From Megascapheus bottae (Eukaryota > Chordata > Mammalia > Rodentia > Geomyidae): a stretch of 64,000 bases of DNA. A program made the translations under genes and the position numbers. Of the stretch, positions 1 through 9,740 are shown piece after piece. The first letter of the stretch is position 1. Each line of letters opens with the position of its first letter. Below the pieces are notes generated by a model that saw nothing but the letters and a program-made list of their open reading frames with translations, ran no database searches and was not told the DNA's origin. The stretch is taken from the NCBI GenBank assembly GCA_024803745.1, contig JANJXV010000099.1, forward strand, positions 2,790,001-2,854,000. The letters run 5' to 3'.

Positions 1-525
1 ACTGAGTGGCATCTGGGTTGGTTTCATAGCTTTGCTATGGTAAATAGTGCTGCAATGAGCATCATTGTGCTAGTGGCTTTAGAATGTCCTTTTTTCTGGA
101 CAATTGGGTAGATGCCAAGTAGTGGATTTTCTGGATCATAGGGGAGCTCTATGTTCAGTCTTATGAGGAACCACCACACTGCTTTCCCTAGTGGTTGAAC
201 GAGTTTACACTCACACCAACAGTGTAGGTGTGATCCCCCTGGTCACTTCCCCACCAGTATCTCTTATTAGATTTTTTGATAATGGCCATTCTGACTGGAG
301 TCAGGAGGAATCTCAAAGTTGTTTTGATTTTCATTTCCCTTATTGCTAGAGATATGGAGCATTTCTTCATGTGTCTAAAGCCCATTTTAATTTTTTCTTC
401 AGAGAATACTCTTTTAAGTCTTTAGCCCACCTTTTAATAGGATGGTTGTTTCTTTGAAGATTTGTTTGGGAGAGATTCATTTTTTTCAGCTATAGATATA
501 TTTTAGATAACTACATATATTTTTG
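1..525 (-). mobile_element. L1 3' fragment (ORF2 C-terminus)
   Basis: The minus strand encodes a decayed C-terminal ORF2 segment containing GFRHMKKCS and the TPVRMA block seen in the larger L1 copies here. A small change near 230 breaks the frame; copy B at 49,434-49,796 stays open further. The element is cut by the window edge. Copy B shows that it continues for about 600 bp to the 3' end. Confidence 0.85.
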
Positions 526-540
526 TAGAAAAAAGAATGG

Positions 541-660
541 AAGTCATCATGCTGGCTCACAATTTAATTTCAGCTACTTAGGATGCTCAGGGTTTAGGAT
601 CACAGGTCAAAGCCAACCAGGGCCCTACAGTGTGTGAGATCAAACTCTGTGAACATACAA
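541..660 (+). mobile_element. Geo-type SINE fragment
   Basis: Diverged copy of the element that reads 'ggctcac...cctagctactcaggaggctga' elsewhere in the window. It retains the 'agctacttagga' and 'aaagccaaccagg' blocks. Confidence 0.6.
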
Positions 661-686
661 TGACTGTAAGAGGAATCTCACTGACT

Positions 687-885
687 GGGAATGTAGCCTA
701 ATGGTAGAGTGCTCACCTAGAATGCATGAAGACCTAGGTTCTATTCACCGGTACTGCATACTCAGAATAAAAGCTAGAAGTGGCGCTGTGTCTCAAGAGG
801 CAGAGCACTCACCTTGGGCAAGCGAGTCCAATGAAAATGTCTAGGCCCTGAGTCCAAGCCCTAGGACTGGCAAAAAGAAAAAAAA
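687..885 (+). mobile_element. Dimeric ID-like SINE
   Basis: The left monomer has the tRNA-like A-box stretch 'taatggtagagtgctc' and a B-box-like 'ggttctattcac'. The right monomer starts 'gaagtggcgctgtg' and ends 'ctaggactggcaaaaag' with an A-rich tail. Such elements carry tRNA-type internal promoter boxes but are not tRNA genes. Confidence 0.75.
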
Positions 886-1304
886 AGAGCAATCTTACTT
901 AAGTAACAAGGAATGTACCCTATATTTATACAGACTGAAAAATTCATTAAGAAATTAGAAAATATGTATAAAGTGCATAATTTCTTTGGTGTGTTGGCAC
1001 TGGGTCTTCAACTGAGTGCTTCAGCTCTATCCCTGACCTTTTCTGCTCAAGGCTAGCACTGTACCAATGCAGCCTCAAATCAACTATCTTCAATTGAGAT
1101 ATAAGCGATGAATATTTCAGGGTGCTTCATGAAAAACATTTTTATAAATTGAAACTTTCAACACAGTCTTATTTTAGTATGAATGTTGAGATGGGAAGAG
1201 ACAGAAAAAGTGAAATGTTTCCTGATCCCCATAGAGAAGAGACTCAGCAGAACCACTGTGGTCTGCAGGCTTCTTTGTGAGTTTTGTTTGCTTGTTTGAT
1301 TTTT

Positions 1305-1512
1305 GTCAATTGTGGGGCTTGAACTCTGGGCCTGGGCACTGTCCCTGAGCTCTTCAGCTCAAGGCTAGTGCTTTAATCTGTGAGCCACAGTGCCACTTCT
1401 GGTTTTTCTGGCAGTTAACTGGGTACTTTGACTGGCTTTAAACTTTGATTCTCAGATCTTAGCCTCCTGAGTAGCTAAGATTATAGGTGTGAGGTACCAT
1501 CACCAGGCTGCT
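1305..1512 (-). mobile_element. Geo-type SINE
   Basis: The plus strand reads the complement of the family: 'ggggcttgaactctgggcctg', 'cttcagctcaaggctagtgc', 'gagccacagtgccacttctg', 'cctcctgagtagctaag'. It is full length or nearly so. Confidence 0.75.
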
Positions 1513-1869
1513 GCTCTGTTACTATGCAGGTTCTGGATCAAGAACTTCAAGTTCTTACTTCAATTTTTTCTTCTCTTGCCTGATACTCTGCCATTTGAAC
1601 GAAGCCCCAGTTCCTGATCTTTGTTGGTTAATGAGAGATATTATGGTTTTCTAATATTCAGAGCAACGATTATAAAACCCAGCATTTTACTTACTTGAAT
1701 AAATTAAGAGACAGGACCTAGTGAGATGGAAAACAAAATTTTTTTTCAAGTTGCTACCCTGTTCTAATGCATAAGTCTGGCTATTTTGCTTACACACAAA
1801 TATGTATTTTACCACTTTCTACTCTATTTTTGCTTAGCTTAAAACCACCACTGCCATTTCATAGATTTT

Positions 1870-2142
1870 GTTGTTGTTGTTTGTGGTGCTTGATCTCTGT
1901 GCCTGGGCTGTTCCTCAGATCTTCAGTTCAATGCCAGTGCTCTACTACTTTTGATTTGGCCAGTCCTGGGCTTGAACTCAGGGACTGAGCACTGTCCTTA
2001 TATTTTCTCAAGGCTAGGGCTCTACCACTTCAGCCTCAGCACCACTTCCAGCATTTTTCTATGAATGTGATATTGAGGAATTGAACCCAGGTCTTCGTGC
2101 ATGCTAGGCAAGCACTCTACCACTAGGCCAAACTCCCAGCCC
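1870..2142 (-). mobile_element. SINE cluster: Geo-type fragment and dimeric ID-like SINE
   Basis: At 1,880-1,945 there is a Geo-type piece. From about 1,955 a complete dimer follows in reverse: 'gtcctgggcttgaactcaggg', 'gctagggctctaccac', then 'gaattgaacccaggtcttc' and 'gctaggcaagcactctacc'. Confidence 0.7.
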
Positions 2143-2171
2143 AAAATTATTCATCATTACTATTAGCTATC

Positions 2172-2408
2172 TTCTTTTTTTATTATTGATTCGTCATGGT
2201 GCTTGGACTTTGGGCCTGGACTGTCCCTGAGCTCTTCAGCTCAAGGCTAGCGCTCTTCCTCTACAGCTCCATTTTTGGTTTCTGGTAGTTAATTGGTGAT
2301 GTAAGTCTCACAAACATATGTGTCCAGGCTGGCTTTGGGCTTTGAACCAAGATCCTCCAATCTCAGCCTCCATAGTAGGTAGAATTACACGCTTCAGCCA
2401 GCAGTGCC
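2172..2408 (-). mobile_element. Geo-type SINE
   Basis: Reverse copy with 'gtgcttggactttgggcctg', 'cttcagctcaaggctagcgc' and 'ggtagttaattggtg'. It ends at the CT microsatellite, which probably grew from its terminal region. Confidence 0.7.
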
Positions 2409-2418
2409 TGACTGTTTG

Positions 2419-2553
2419 ATGTCTCTGTCTCTGTCTCTCTGTCTCTGTCTGTCTCTGTCGGTCTGCCTCTCTCTCTCTCTCTATCTGTCTCTCTCTCTCT
2501 GTCTCTCTGTCTCTCTCTGTCTCTCTGTCTCTCTGCCTCTCTGTCTCTCTCTC

Positions 2554-2615
<62 letters not shown>
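2419..2615. repeat. (CT)n / (CTGTCT)n microsatellite
   Basis: About 195 bp of mixed TCTCTG and pure TC. The open frames through it, rich in Leu, Ser and Cys, are repeat artefacts. The equivalent tract in B (51,829-52,011) is shorter and has a different interruption pattern. Confidence 0.95.
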
Positions 2616-2618
<3 letters not shown>

Positions 2619-2905
2619 TGTAAGACTTTAATTGTGCACCTGGGCAGTGTCCCTGGGCTCTTCAGCTCAAGGCTACAACCTTAAACACCTTGAGCCACAG
2701 TGCCACTTCTGGTTTTCTGGTGCTTAAGTGGAAGTAACAGTTTCATGGACTTTAGTGTCTGGCCTGGCTTTGAACTGTGATCCTCAGAACCCAACCTTCT
2801 GAGATCATTTCCAGCTTTTTTTTTGGTGTAAGTGGTACAGAGTAATTGAACACAGGGCTTTGTGCATACTAGGCAAGCAAACTACCACTAGTGTGCACTC
2901 CAGCC
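2616..2905 (-). mobile_element. Geo-type SINE followed by ID-like monomer
   Basis: At 2,616-2,805 is a reverse Geo-type copy ('gggcagtgtccctgggctct', 'gagccacagtgccacttctg'). At 2,813-2,905 is a reverse ID-like monomer ('agtaattgaacacagggctt', 'actaggcaagcaaactacc'). Confidence 0.65.
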
Positions 2906-2934
2906 TTAGATAAGGGCTTTCTTTTTCTTTTTCT

Positions 2935-3265
2935 TTTTTTCACTCATGGGGCTTGAACTCTGGGCCTGGATGTTTACCTTAAGCTCTTCAGCTCAAGGCA
3001 AGAGCTCTACCACTTGAGGCACATTGTCATTTTGAATTTTCTGGATTATTTGAAAATAAGATTCTCACAGATTTTTATGCCTGGGCCATCTTTGAACCTC
3101 GATCCTCCAGGGTAGCTAGGATTACCAGGGTGAGCCACCAGTCACGGGCATTAAATTATTATTTTTTGCATGTCCTATGGCTTCAACTCATGGCCAGAGC
3201 ACTGTCCTAGGGCTTGCTCAAGGATAGCACTTTACTTCAGCCAGCCAACTCCCGGTCCAAATAGG
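2935..3265 (-). mobile_element. Geo-type SINE plus older SINE fragment
   Basis: A reverse copy at 2,940-3,152 has 'ggggcttgaactctgggcctg' and 'gctaggattaccagggtgag'. A second, more decayed piece at 3,165-3,265 retains 'gcttgctcaaggatagcac'. Confidence 0.6.
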
Positions 3266-3404
3266 CCACTCTTGAAGCTAGAATTACAGAGATCTGCCAT
3301 AATACTGGCATGTCGTTATCTAAGTATATAATTTTTCTTCTATTTTTGATGGCTTTTCCTTAGTGTACATATTTCCTACATATTTTATGGAAAACTTCCT
3401 TCCC

Positions 3405-3612
3405 ACTGGGGCCATAAGTTAAGCCTAGTGGAAGAGTTCTTGCCGAGCATGAATGAAGACCCAAGTTCAATTCCTCAGCACAACATAGATAAAAAAAGAT
3501 AAAAGTGGTGCTGTGGCACATGTGATAGAACTTGCGCCTTAAGAATAAACAAAAACAAAAACAAGGATCGTGCTCAGGTCCTGAGTCTAAGCCCAGTACT
3601 GGCAAAAAAAAA
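3405..3612 (+). mobile_element. Dimeric ID-like SINE
   Basis: Left monomer 'taagcctagtggaagagttc' through 'caattcctcagcac'. Right monomer 'gtggtgctgtggcacatgtg' through 'cagtactggcaaaaaaaaa'. Several substitutions make it an old copy. Confidence 0.7.
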
Positions 3613-4189
3613 TTCTGCCCAAAATAGACATTTAAACTCATTGTACTTTTCAAAAAATTTGTTGTCAAGGTGATATACAAAGAGATTGCTGTTACATATG
3701 TAATGAGTATATTTCTTGGAAACACTGTTACCCCCTTCCCCCTTTTCTATTTCCCTTCCCCCCAAGTCATAAATTTCATTTACAAGAAATATGTATGTAT
3801 TTTCATTCCTGAAAAAAATAGTTTAAAATGTGTTCAAATAAATGATGTAGGTTGATATATTTATCAAAATGGATTACTTGAACTCTAAAATAAACATTCT
3901 AGGTAATTTTTCTCATAAAATTGTAGTAATGCTATAAAAATAATAAAAAAGGAATTTTAGTTATTAATTTCTTATGTTTTACCTTTAACATTATTACACT
4001 AAGCATACTGTTTATGGTATTAATACAGACAGCATGAAATATGATTATGTAAAAAAATTAAATGATTAAAAATAGTAAGGTTGGGGGCCAGTAGTTTGGC
4101 TTGGTGGCACACACTCTGGACTGGCAAAAAAGAAGTAGCGTTAGATAAAACAGGTTTATTTCCAAATGTGTGGAAAATGGTATGATTTC

Positions 4190-4375
4190 TTGTTTCACAA
4201 GTCCTGGGGCTTGAACTGAGGGACCAGGAACTGTCCTTGGCCACATTTGTTCAAGGGTGGCACTCTGACACCTGAGCCACAGTGCCCCATCTGCTTTTTC
4301 TGTGTATGCAGTGCCGAGGAATTGAATCAAGGTCTTCTTGTATACTAGGCGAGCACTCTACAACTAGGCCACATT
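4190..4375 (-). mobile_element. Dimeric ID-like SINE
   Basis: Reverse dimer: 'gtcctggggcttgaactgag', 'gagccacagtgccccatctg', 'gaattgaatcaaggtcttc', 'actaggcgagcactctac'. Confidence 0.7.
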
Positions 4376-4830
4376 CAAAGCCAAAGTAGATTTTTGATGC
4401 TATTGTGGAGTTTTAATTTTCTTAAATATTTGTGCAAAGCACAATGGATATATAAACAGACTTGAACTCACAGAACAGAGTACCACATAATATTACAGTT
4501 ACTCTGGCACTTCTCCCGATTGACAAAACACATTTCCAGGCATCTGCTCTGTCCTTCAGCTTTGGTAGCTGACTTGTCTTTCCATGGAGGCCTGGCCTGG
4601 ATTCCTGGTGATTCCATGCATTTCATAGTTCCCTGTATATCCAGTAAGGTTGTCTTCTATGGGACCAGACCTGTCTGGTTTTTGGCCCACCCAGGACCTA
4701 TGTGTCTGAGGGCTCACATTATAAGTGGAAAATAAAACACAGTATAATAAGCACTGAAGAACTGCACACCATAATATTAACAATGAGAGTTTAATAGTTA
4801 GCAAAGTAAATACAATGAATACTTGACAAG
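4376..4830. other. Unassigned stretch without recognised gene or repeat
   Basis: AT-rich at first, then mixed composition. Only short, conflicting open frames occur on both strands. The stretch is conserved in B at about 53,773-54,215 with no pattern favouring one reading frame. It could be intron or 3' flank of the RalGDS-like remnant next to it. Confidence 0.4.
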
Positions 4831-5641
4831 AATCATGAGAGCAAGATAAAGAGATGTCCTTTTAGGAAGGGGACAGGGAAGCTCTAAATCCAGACTGGCC
4901 TCCAAGTTGCCTTCAGACAGTAATTCTCCTTCAGAGTCCTCAGAAGGGTCTCCTTCCTCATGAGAAACAGAATGTCCTTCCTGAGTTTAGAGCGGGATGG
5001 ATTCTGGTTTGTCGAATGGAGATTGAGTCTCTTTCAGTGAGATGGATGGGTCTGGATATTCTGTGAGGATGGATTCATTTTCCTCCAATGAATCCAGTAT
5101 TGAGAGTACACTTGCTGCTTCCCGTTGGGACATTTTCCATGAGCCCAGCGTGTGCCCCTTCAGCTTGCACAATAAGTGGAGTGTTACTCTGACACAGATG
5201 GACTGACTCTGGGTGGAGTGTGAAAGGAAACGGAAGGAATCTGGCTGCTCTTTTTCTTCCTCCATAGTATCTGCAGGTTCAACTGTGTCACACATGGGGT
5301 TCAGAGCAAAAGGTATATCCACAGGACTCTAAACCTGTTTGGTAATTTCTACAGAAGGCCCATGGTTTCTGGAGTGCAGTGATGATTCTCAGTCTCCATC
5401 ACTCACCAGCTCCATTGGTGGGTTTTTCATCCTGAGTTCAGGATAAGCTCTTCCACGCTGACCCAAACCTAAGAATGGAAATAGGTACAGAGTGGACAGA
5501 ATGGACTCTGCAAGTTGAAGTGTCACTAAACTTCCATGAGGATCTAATGGAGGAACCTGTAGAACTGGAGTTTGGACTGAACACTGAGGAGGTGTAGGGT
5601 CTTTCTAATGAGTGCTTATTCCCGAGTCCTTTCAGAGGACA
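4831..5641 (-). other. Acidic Ser-rich frame downstream of REM block, copy A
   Basis: The frame at 4,987-5,322 on the minus strand contains EAASVLSILDSLEENES and a Ser/Thr/Pro/Glu-rich tail. It could be the linker that follows the REM domain in this family, but I recognise no domain. The 513 bp at about 5,129-5,641 inside it are absent from copy B. Confidence 0.3.
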
Positions 5642-5825
5642 GACATTACCTGGCTGAAACCACCCATAAAGGGCATTTTGCCAAGCTCTGTAGAAGTAAG
5701 GTCCAACCAATATTTAGACCACATGGGCTTCCTACTCACAGGTTCTGAGGCACCCACACCAGGACTTCTACTTTTTCTTGGTCTTACTGGTCACACATTC
5801 CTCCAGCTGGTCAAAAAGTATGTGT

Positions 5826-6050
5826 TTAGAAGAGCAGGTCCAAAGCCGGCATGTGGAGCCTCATATAGAGCTTGAATTGTGTCAGGGTGTGGCAGTTCTT
5901 GAACTCGTAGAAATCACTCAGGTAGAAGTCCATTCACATCGTATAGATGGAACACATGATGCTGTGGGCACATTCGGTACAAGGAAAGTGAGAGCCCTCT
6001 CTCTCCATCCTGAGCCTTTTACCAAAGCCGCTTTCTTGCAGGACTCTAAT
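5826..6050 (-). pseudogene. RalGDS-like REM exon (second part), copy A
   Basis: Reading the minus strand gives FPCTECAHSIMCSIYTM, a TGA, then MDFYLSDFYEFKNC and YMRLHMPALDLLF to a TAA at about 5,828. The pattern 'SIL.TW.D....DF...L.Q...Y..L.MP..DL' is what I recall from the end of REM domains in RalGDS proteins, so the TGA may stand where a Trp codon was. No splice sites could be fixed with confidence. Confidence 0.45.
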
Positions 6051-6244
6051 GCTGTGGCTGTCCTGCAGAGATGTGCACTTATGTGCTGGGAGGAGGGTAA
6101 GAGACACTCGAGAACAGGATGACTTTTACACCCCACTTCCAGAAGCTTCTGAGAGAGGCCTCTATGCATCTGTCCAAAGTAAACGCACCTTAAATTAACT
6201 AAGTAAATGCTCTAAATAAATCAATAAGTGAATGCTCTAAATAA

Positions 6245-6470
6245 AGAACTAAATGCTCATTCCTCTAATCTTAGCCACCCAGCAGGCTGAGCTCTGAAGA
6301 TCACAGTGGAAAGCCAGTCTAGTCAGTAAAAGTCTAAAGGCACTTGTCTTCAATTAGGCAGCAAAAAGCCAGAACTTGACCTATGACTCAAATGGTACAG
6401 TGCTAATTTTTGAACACCAAAGGAAGGGCATTTAGACCTGGGTTCAGGTTCAAGTGGCAGCACTGGACCA
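6245..6470 (+). mobile_element. Diverged Geo-type SINE
   Basis: Plus-strand copy with 'tcctctaatcttagccaccc', 'gctgagctctgaagatcac' and a later 'caaatggtacagtgctaa'. Older than most copies in the window. Confidence 0.55.
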
Positions 6471-6952
6471 CACACCAAAATGTAAAGGCTTTCAGGTTCT
6501 AACAGGCAAAGCTATCACAATCCCTCCCTGATGGTTCAAAAGTGATTCAGCCCCCAGCTTTTCCTCTGACGCCAGTATTTCACAGGCCTCCGCCATTAGT
6601 ACTGACACCTCATTTCTTACCGGGAAATGGGATTTCCTAGGATGTCACCTAGGTGAGGGCTGCAGTTGGGAGCTACTTACTCATGCCTGAAATCCAACTT
6701 CTCAGTAAGCACACTGTTGAGACTCCAGTAGCTTGTGAGGGAAATGAAATGGCATGGTGTCCCAGTCATAATGAAGTAGTTTGTGCACTTGTATCATGCT
6801 TAGCTCCCCTGTGAACACCCCAGTGAACCAAACAGGCTCAGAGAGGATCCAAGTATTCCAAGGCTTGGCCAGGAGGGGTGAGCAAACCTGGGTTTGGGTG
6901 GGAACACTCACTTTTTCAAGAGAATTTCCAGCAACTACTACATTGTCCTCCA

Positions 6953-7160
6953 CTATTTGAAATTGTGCAGGAAGTTTCCCATGTAAAAGAGATCACCTTT
7001 CTGGTAGGCAGCTATCAGCTTTGTCAGCAGCATCTCCAACAGGCCTTCCTCCAGGATCCATAGGTTACAAGGCTCATTCAGAGTCTGAACTGACTTACCA
7101 TCACATTATGTTGGCAAAACAGTGGATATTTCAAACGTAGGAATGGGACCACACTTCACA
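6953..7160 (-). pseudogene. RalGDS-like REM exon (first part), copy A
   Basis: An acceptor-like tract ending in CTCAG lies just upstream at about 7,161. The frame carries TFEISTVLP, then CNLWILEEGLLEML and AYQKGDLFYM, spaced like the opening of the RasGEF N-terminal domain. Copy A has an in-frame TAA just after TVLPT that B replaces with CAG, so A is the more damaged copy here. A stop follows HNFK at 6,953. Confidence 0.5.
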
Positions 7161-7289
7161 CTGAGGAATTGGAATAGAGTAGATTGGAAATGACACACTC
7201 TAATCTCAGTATAGTCACTTGAAAGTACACAAGAAGGTTGTAGTGTGTGGGCAGGATGATGGGTTCAAATAGGTTTCCTCTCAATATAC

Positions 7290-7457
7290 CTCATCTGAGT
7301 TGCCCTGGAGTTTCCTGGCTTTCTTCCTAGAGAAATGCCTGATATACGGGAATTTTGGCTTGGCACTGGTCCAGAATCTACTTCTTCAAGTGAGAGATCC
7401 ATATCTCTCATGCCTGAGATCCGAGCCTCCTGACCGTTGGCAACAGCACAGAAACAT
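7290..7457 (-). pseudogene. RalGDS-like first coding exon, copy A
   Basis: Frame opens at the ATG at 7,457-7,455 with MFLCCCQRSGG, then meets TGA at 7,388-7,386. Read through that stop, the same frame continues with a basic segment (FSRKKARK, LQGNSDE) to a GT donor at 7,289-7,288. The layout is one 168-nt exon ending GATGAG|GTATAT. The same exon is present in B (56,176-56,343) and three times in the L1 array on the plus strand, so the ATG and donor are conserved landmarks. Confidence 0.5.
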
Positions 7458-7864
7458 CTTTCTTCCTCCTGAGCCACAGGCCAAGGGAGCTGGCTTGAGC
7501 TGGTTGTCACATGCAGTGGCTTGGTTACCAGGGTTCCATATTCTGTTCCATTGTGAGGTAGGTAGGGTCACCTTTCAAGGCCCAATGACCAAAGCTCCTT
7601 GCTCACAGAAGACCTCCCCAAAGACATACTGGAGGCTGAATCTCCCTTCCCACCTCACATATGGATGTAGTAAACAGCACACCTTTTTGTTCAAATCCCA
7701 AGTCATTAACTAGGCATAAGTGCTAGCCTGGTCTCAGGCTCAAGGAGCCTTTCTTAGGTAAGATCCAAACTTAACTGTCACTATTCCCCTTACCCTTCAC
7801 AAGACATTTTGCTTCACAGTGCCTTCTCAGCTTGCATTTTGCCTCTTGCACGTTTTCTTTGCTA

Positions 7865-8043
7865 GTCCTGGGACTTGACCTCAGAGCCTGACCATTGTTC
7901 TTAGGCTTTCTTTAGGCTATAGCTGTCCCACCAAGCCACAGCACCACTTCCAGCGTTTTCTATGTATATAGTACTCCAGAATCAAACCAGAGTCTTTTTG
8001 TGTGGTAGCCAAGCACTCTACAAATAGATGAAACACCCAGGCC
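7865..8043 (-). mobile_element. Dimeric ID-like SINE, older copy
   Basis: Reverse copy: 'gtcctgggacttgacctcag', 'aagccacagcaccacttcc', 'gccaagcactctacaaatag'. The same insertion exists in the L1-array spacers (for example 26,735-26,915), so it predates the split between A/B and the array. Confidence 0.65.
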
Positions 8044-8279
8044 ATCTTGCACATAGTATTCACTTCAATCTTCTAGGACGTTGTTAGGTTTCTGTATCGT
8101 AATCAATTTTTCTTCCTGATGAATATCTGTGCTGTCATCTGTAAAAATGCAAGTGGGAAAATCACAGAAGCATTGGTGACATAAAAAAAGTCTTACAGAC
8201 ATAGATAAGTGTTCATTCTTTGTAGGAGAAAGGATATTTTGATATGATGATGATGACTATTTATAAATACTTTATCTGG

Positions 8280-8482
8280 GTTTAGAGTTTGGCCCAGTGG
8301 TAGAGTGCTTGCCTAGCATCCATGAAGATCTAGGTTTGAGTCCTTAATATCACACAGATATAAAAATCCATATGGCAATGCGGCTCAAGTGGCAGAGGGC
8401 TAGACTTGGGAAAAGCCAAGAGCAGTGCTCAGGCCCTGAGTTCAAGCCCCAGGAATGGCAGAAAAAACAAAAGAAAAGAAAA
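8280..8482 (+). mobile_element. Dimeric ID-like SINE
   Basis: Left monomer 'gcccagtggtagagtgcttg', right monomer 'gcggctcaagtggcagagg', ending 'aggaatggcagaaaaaac' with an A-rich tail. It is shared with the array spacers as an inverted copy (26,290-26,482). Confidence 0.75.
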
Positions 8483-8659
8483 GAAAAGAAATGTGCTTTT
8501 TACAAGTTATTCACTCACAGCATTTGCCTCTGAATTCTTCGCTTCTGCATCTTGTGACTTATCCCTTTCCCTCAATGTAGACAAGAAAAACAGATTTTAT
8601 TACTTGCTATCCTGTTGTCCAATCTTTGGATATTAATTCAAAATACAATATTGCCTGAG

Positions 8660-8720
8660 ATATTGTGTGTGTGCATGTGTGTGTGTATCTGCCAATGTGT
8701 GCATGCACACATGTGTACAG
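8660..8720. repeat. (GT)n-rich tract
   Basis: Short interrupted GT/GCAT repeat, with a shorter form in copy B at about 57,549-57,602. Confidence 0.8.
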
Positions 8721-8984
8721 GGTTTAGGGCTTACTCATAGGGCCTGTTTGATAACCCTCAGCATCTTTTCCTCAAAGGTATTGGTCTTTCACTTGTAGCT
8801 TATTATAGCTAATTGGAGTTGAGAGATTCACTCAATTTCTTGCCCTGTGCATTGGAACCCAGTGCTGGGTTCTCATATTGTTAATTGTAGCTATAGAGAA
8901 GCCTGAGGTCTGGGGATCCTCGTTAGAATCCAGCCCCTGAAAGAAAGTCACTGATAGAAATCTTTATCTTCAGTTAAGCACGAA

Positions 8985-9110
8985 TAAATAAGGCAAAAGT
9001 GGAACTGTGGCTCAGTTCCTCTTGTAGCAGCCATGAGAAAATTAGTAATTGGCAGCACCTGGTCCCTGAGAGAAATCCTTAGCACTGGTTCAAAAAAAGA
9101 AAGAAAATAA
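8985..9110 (+). mobile_element. Degenerate SINE right monomer
   Basis: 'aaagtggaactgtggctcag' followed by 'gcacctggtccctgagag' and an A-rich end. A split or decayed right half of the dimeric SINE. Confidence 0.45.
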
Positions 9111-9550
9111 TGAAAAAAATTAAAACTTGCTGAGGAATCCATAAGGATAAACGTGCCTGTGAATAATCTTGTCATTTCCGATTCCCTCAAGAGCTTAGGT
9201 CTCTCCGTATTTTATGAAGTTTTTTTTAAAGATATTTACATATTTTCTATCTTTCTTAAACAGAGATAGCCATCCACAAAACACAAACACAAACTCTTAC
9301 ACAGTATACCACCCACCCATAAGTGTCTGGCTATGTATATATGTATAGTCATATGTATTGATCTGTCTCTCTATACTAATATATAAATGCATAAACATAT
9401 GTATTTAGACAAACAGGAAACATACATAGATAGGTCTCACGCGTTTCCAGATTTTGTGCAAGTCTTCTGAGTGCAACTTATCATTGTATTGTTTGTCAAG
9501 ATAGAGTCCCTCTAACTTTTGGCCAGCTTCTTGTCCTTTGATACTTTTTT
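9111..9550. other. AT-rich stretch without recognised gene
   Basis: Contains short (CA), (TATA) and 'acataca' low-complexity patches. No frame or repeat family is recognised. Conserved in B. Confidence 0.5.
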
Positions 9551-9552
9551 CT

Positions 9553-9740
9553 GGCAGTCCTGGGTTTTGAACGCTAGGCCTGGATGCTGTCACTGAGCTT
9601 GAGCTTCTTGCATTCAGTAGTTTATTGCAGATAAGAGTCTCATGGAGTTTCTGTCCTGGGCTGGCTTTGAATTGTGATCCTCAGATCTCAAACTCCTGAG
9701 TAGCTAGGATGACAGTCTTGAGCTACCAGTACCTGGTTCC
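9553..9740 (-). mobile_element. Geo-type SINE
   Basis: Reverse copy: 'agtcctgggttttgaacgc', 'gataagagtctcatggag', 'ctcctgagtagctaggatg'. Confidence 0.75.

Larger units (their letters stand above)
4831..7457 (-). pseudogene. RalGDS-like gene remnant, copy A
   Basis: This is a decayed minus-strand gene resembling the Ral guanine nucleotide dissociation stimulator family, whose intact members activate Ral GTPases through a REM domain and a CDC25 domain. Three blocks support the call. The first exon is at 7,290-7,457 and starts with a Cys-rich MFLCCC segment, as I recall for RalGDS-like genes. At 6,953-7,160 is a block with L(E/K)-rich helix spacing and the motif AYQKGDLFYM. At about 5,826-6,050 a block has DFYLSDFYEF, then LYMRLHMPALDLL, resembling the second half of a REM domain. 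Stops interrupt all three: TGA in exon 1, TAA near 7,109 and TGA between the SIYTM and MDFYL motifs. I found no CDC25 catalytic domain. Family assignment is by remembered similarity only. Confidence 0.5.

Noticed and set aside
687..885. Possible tRNA gene
   Set aside because: A- and B-box-like words occur, but without a full cloverleaf and in dozens of copies with A-rich tails: tRNA-derived SINEs.
2404..2631. Leu/Ser/Cys-rich open frame
   Set aside because: It is a translation of the CT microsatellite. The same applies to 51,813-52,030, 14,956-15,260 and 18,750-18,980.
8406..8636. 76-codon plus-strand frame conserved in A and B
   Set aside because: It starts in the right monomer of a SINE and owes its conservation to the recent duplication. 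No domain.
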